Assembly (NCBI GenBank): GCA_963723595.1
Contig: CAVRRQ010000009.1
Location: 1 to 64,000, forward strand
Direction of reading: 5' to 3'
Origin: RYN-230 sp963723595
GTDB lineage: Bacteria; Actinomycetota; Actinomycetes; Streptosporangiales; Streptosporangiaceae
DNA: 64,000 nt
Both the position numbers and the translations under genes were made by a program. This document shows, piece after piece, positions 62,186-64,000 of the stretch; within the stretch, counting starts at the first letter, position 1, and each line of letters starts with the position of its first letter. The notes below the pieces were generated by a model. The model was not told where the DNA came from and made no database searches. It saw only the letters and a list, made by a program, of their open reading frames with translations.

Positions 62186-63121
62186 ATGAACGCGAGTATC
62201 GAGATTGACGGACTGCGCAAGCGGTTCGGCCCGGTGCAGGCGCTGGACGGGATGACGTTCACGGTCCAACCCGGCCAGGTGACCGGCTTCGTCGGACCGA
62301 ACGGCGCGGGCAAATCGACCACCATACGCGTCGTTGTCGGCCTGGACGCCCCCGACGCGGGCACCGCCACCGTCGGCGGCCGCCCGTACCACTCGCTGAA
62401 GAACCCCCTGGGCCACGTCGGGTCGCTGCTGGACGCGGGCGCGCTGCAGCCCAGCCGCAGTGGGCGCAACCACCTGCTGTGGCTGGCCCACTCCCAGGGC
62501 CTCAAGGCGGGCCGGGTCGATGAGGTGATCGCTCTGGCCGGGCTGGAGTCCGCCGCCCGCCGCAAGGCCGGCGGGTACTCCCTGGGCATGCGGCAGCGGC
62601 TCGGCATCGCCGCGGCGCTGCTGGGTGACCCGGCGGTGCTGATCTTCGACGAGCCGTTCAACGGCATGGATCCCGAGGGCATCGTGTGGATGAAGGGCTT
62701 CCTGCGATCGCTGGCGGCGCAGGGCCGCGCGGTGCTGGTCTCCAGCCACCTGATGAGCGAACTGGAGGCTCTGCTCACGGAGGGGGGCGCCGGCCACCTG
62801 GTCGTCGTCGGCCGCGGCCGGGTGATCGCCGACACCTCCGTCGCCGATCTGATCGCCGCCGCCTCCGGCAACCGCATTACGCTGCGCACCGCGGCACCGG
62901 CCGACGCGATGACCGTGCTCACCAGCGCCGGGGCTGAGGTCACCGCCACCGGTTCCGGCGTGCTCAAAGTCTCAGACCTTTCGTCCGAACGAGTGGTGGC
63001 TGCTCTCATCCGTCACGCGATCCCCTTCAGTGAGGTCACCGCCCACCGGGCCACCCTCGAACAGGCCTACATGGAACTCACCACCCAGAGCGTCGAGTAC
63101 CGGTCGGAGGTGACGTCATGA
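62186..63121 (+). CDS. ABC transporter ATP-binding protein (ABC-2 exporter type)
   Basis: 311 residues. Walker A GPNGAGKST (37-45), signature YSLGMRQRLGIAAAL, Walker B AVLIFDEPFNGMDPEG and switch VLVSSHLMSE are complete. The extended C-terminal part after residue 220 is typical of antibiotic-type exporters (CcmA/BcrA-like). Its stop overlaps the permease start (ATGA). Divergent from the kinase. Confidence 0.92.
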   Translation: MNASIEIDGLRKRFGPVQALDGMTFTVQPGQVTGFVGPNGAGKSTTIRVVVGLDAPDAGTATVGGRPYHSLKNPLGHVGSLLDAGALQPSRSGRNHLLWLAHSQGLKAGRVDEVIALAGLESAARRKAGGYSLGMRQRLGIAAALLGDPAVLIFDEPFNGMDPEGIVWMKGFLRSLAAQGRAVLVSSHLMSELEALLTEGGAGHLVVVGRGRVIADTSVADLIAAASGNRITLRTAAPADAMTVLTSAGAEVTATGSGVLKVSDLSSERVVAALIRHAIPFSEVTAHRATLEQAYMELTTQSVEYRSEVTS

Positions 63122-64000
63122 CGACAGGGGCCGTGGCGCCGCAGCGTTCCCGATTGACCCCGGAGGGGGAGGGCTTCTGGCGCCTGGTGCGCGCCGAGTG
63201 GACCAAGTTCCGCACCGTGCGCGGCTGGGTGATCGCGATGCTCGTAACGATCGTGGCGATCACCGCCTTCGTCTTCGTTGCCAGCGACGTCAGCAGCTCG
63301 TGCGTCGCGTCCAGCGGGCCGTCTGCCTGCCCAGTGCAGCCGACCGGGCCTGGCGGTGTGCCGGTCCTAGACGCGTTCTACTTCGCGCGCCAGCCGGTGA
63401 CAGGCAGCGGCACGATTACCGTGCAGATGACGTCGCTGACCGGCCAAGTCGCGATCGGCCAGGCCAGCAACGGCGCGCCCCGGCTGGGGCGCGGCCTGGA
63501 GCCATGGTCCAAGGCCGGGATCATCATCAAGGAGAACACGTCGCAGGGCTCGGCGTACGCGGCGATGATGGTCACCGGATCCCACGGCGTGCGGATGCAA
63601 TGGGACTACGTCAACGACACGCCCGGGCTGGCGGGCAGCGTGTCCGCGTCCGCGCCGCGCTGGCTGCGGCTGGTCCGCCACGGAGCAACGATCACGGGGT
63701 ACGACTCCGCCGACGGCACGCACTGGACGCTGGTCGGCGCCGCGACCCTCCCGGGACTGACCTCCAGCGTGCAAGCCGGGATCTTCGCCGCCGGCTCCTA
63801 TTACGACTCCAACTCCTGTACGTACGACTTCAGCTTCTGTACCCGGGCTACGGGCGTCTTCCGCCACGTCGGGCTGTCCTGGCCTGCTACCGGATGGACG
63901 GGAACCAACGTAGGCGGCCCGAACTTCGGCGTGCCGGCGCCCGGCACGCTCCGCCAGAGCGCCGGCGAGCTCACCGTAGCCAGTTTCGGCGACATCGGCC
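63118..64000 (+). CDS. ABC-2 permease with a large extracellular jelly-roll-like insertion (open at window end)
   Basis: The 294 visible codons are open to the last base. The N-terminus FWRLVRAEWTKFRTVRGWVI and one membrane helix (MLVTIVAITAFVFVAS) are those of ABC-2 permeases. Instead of the second helix there follows at least 240 residues of extracellular sequence with Cys pairs, containing RGLEPWSKAGIIIKENTSQG and WLRLVRHGATITGYDSADGT, which look like the DUF1349/LamG-type beta-sandwich. The rest of the permease must lie beyond the window. A sensor or substrate-capture role for the insertion is inferred. Confidence 0.85.
   Translation, partial: MTTGAVAPQRSRLTPEGEGFWRLVRAEWTKFRTVRGWVIAMLVTIVAITAFVFVASDVSSSCVASSGPSACPVQPTGPGGVPVLDAFYFARQPVTGSGTITVQMTSLTGQVAIGQASNGAPRLGRGLEPWSKAGIIIKENTSQGSAYAAMMVTGSHGVRMQWDYVNDTPGLAGSVSASAPRWLRLVRHGATITGYDSADGTHWTLVGAATLPGLTSSVQAGIFAAGSYYDSNSCTYDFSFCTRATGVFRHVGLSWPATGWTGTNVGGPNFGVPAPGTLRQSAGELTVASFGDIG

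Overview
The window is high-GC DNA from an actinobacterium, most likely a soil or litter mycelial genus. The signs are strong G/C third-position use, GTG starts, GTP-type PEP carboxykinase, class II DAHP synthase, a class F sortase, a DUF5753-type XRE regulator beside an actinobacterial SAM methyltransferase, and many secreted glycosidases with lectin modules. I see no rRNA, tRNA, CRISPR array, integrase or intact insertion sequence. Genus cannot be assigned from the sequence alone.

Layout. 1-9.6 kb: remnant of a short-chain dehydrogenase, a DUF389 membrane protein, a SulP anion transporter, an alkyl sulfatase and a divergent MalT-like LuxR regulator; this looks like an organosulfate/sulfate module. 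9.6-15.8 kb: a C-terminally clipped flavin monooxygenase, a two-component system coupled to a CPBP protease, a DUF1023 hydrolase and a membrane acyltransferase. 15.7-19.4 kb: PEP carboxykinase and a divergent RamB-type regulator, both full of frameshifts. 19.4-28 kb: a secreted PQQ-type beta-propeller protein, a GH16 glucanase, FKBP, VOC protein, MFS transporter, MsrB-MsrA and GNAT. 28-35.3 kb: methyltransferase/XRE pair, Ser/Thr kinase, DUF445 protein, and a membrane protein followed by a sortase. 35.9-42.5 kb: GH5, two tandem GH30 enzymes and a divergent LacI regulator. 42.6-53 kb: lectin-like secreted protein, YrdC, DAHP synthase, TDT transporter with LysR, and a run of clipped oxidoreductase genes. 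53.3-57.8 kb: a 1341-residue multimodular GH3. 57.9-64 kb: lipoprotein, DMT transporter, and a two-component system divergent from an ABC exporter that runs off the window.

How the genes work together. GH16, GH5, two GH30 and GH3 form a secreted beta-glucan-degrading set with CBM6, CBM13 and CBM32/F5-8C modules. GH16 (beta-1,3), GH30 (often beta-1,6) and GH3 (exo-beta-glucosidase) together suit fungal cell-wall glucan. Each has a plausible sigma-70 promoter with a 17-base spacer. GH16 and GH3 share a palindromic CTTAATAYAAG element just downstream of the -10 box, a candidate common operator. The LacI gene next to the GH30 pair is the obvious local regulator.

Sequence condition. Frameshifts are strongly clustered in PEP carboxykinase, the RamB-type regulator, the kinase, the sortase-side membrane protein and GH5, while nearly everything from 37 kb on reads cleanly. 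Separately, at least eight genes lack one end (SDR, four LLM flavin monooxygenases, an aldo/keto reductase, a haloperoxidase-like hydrolase, an MFS transporter). Either the locus is decaying and rearranged, or the assembly has local indel errors and collapsed joins; read data would decide.
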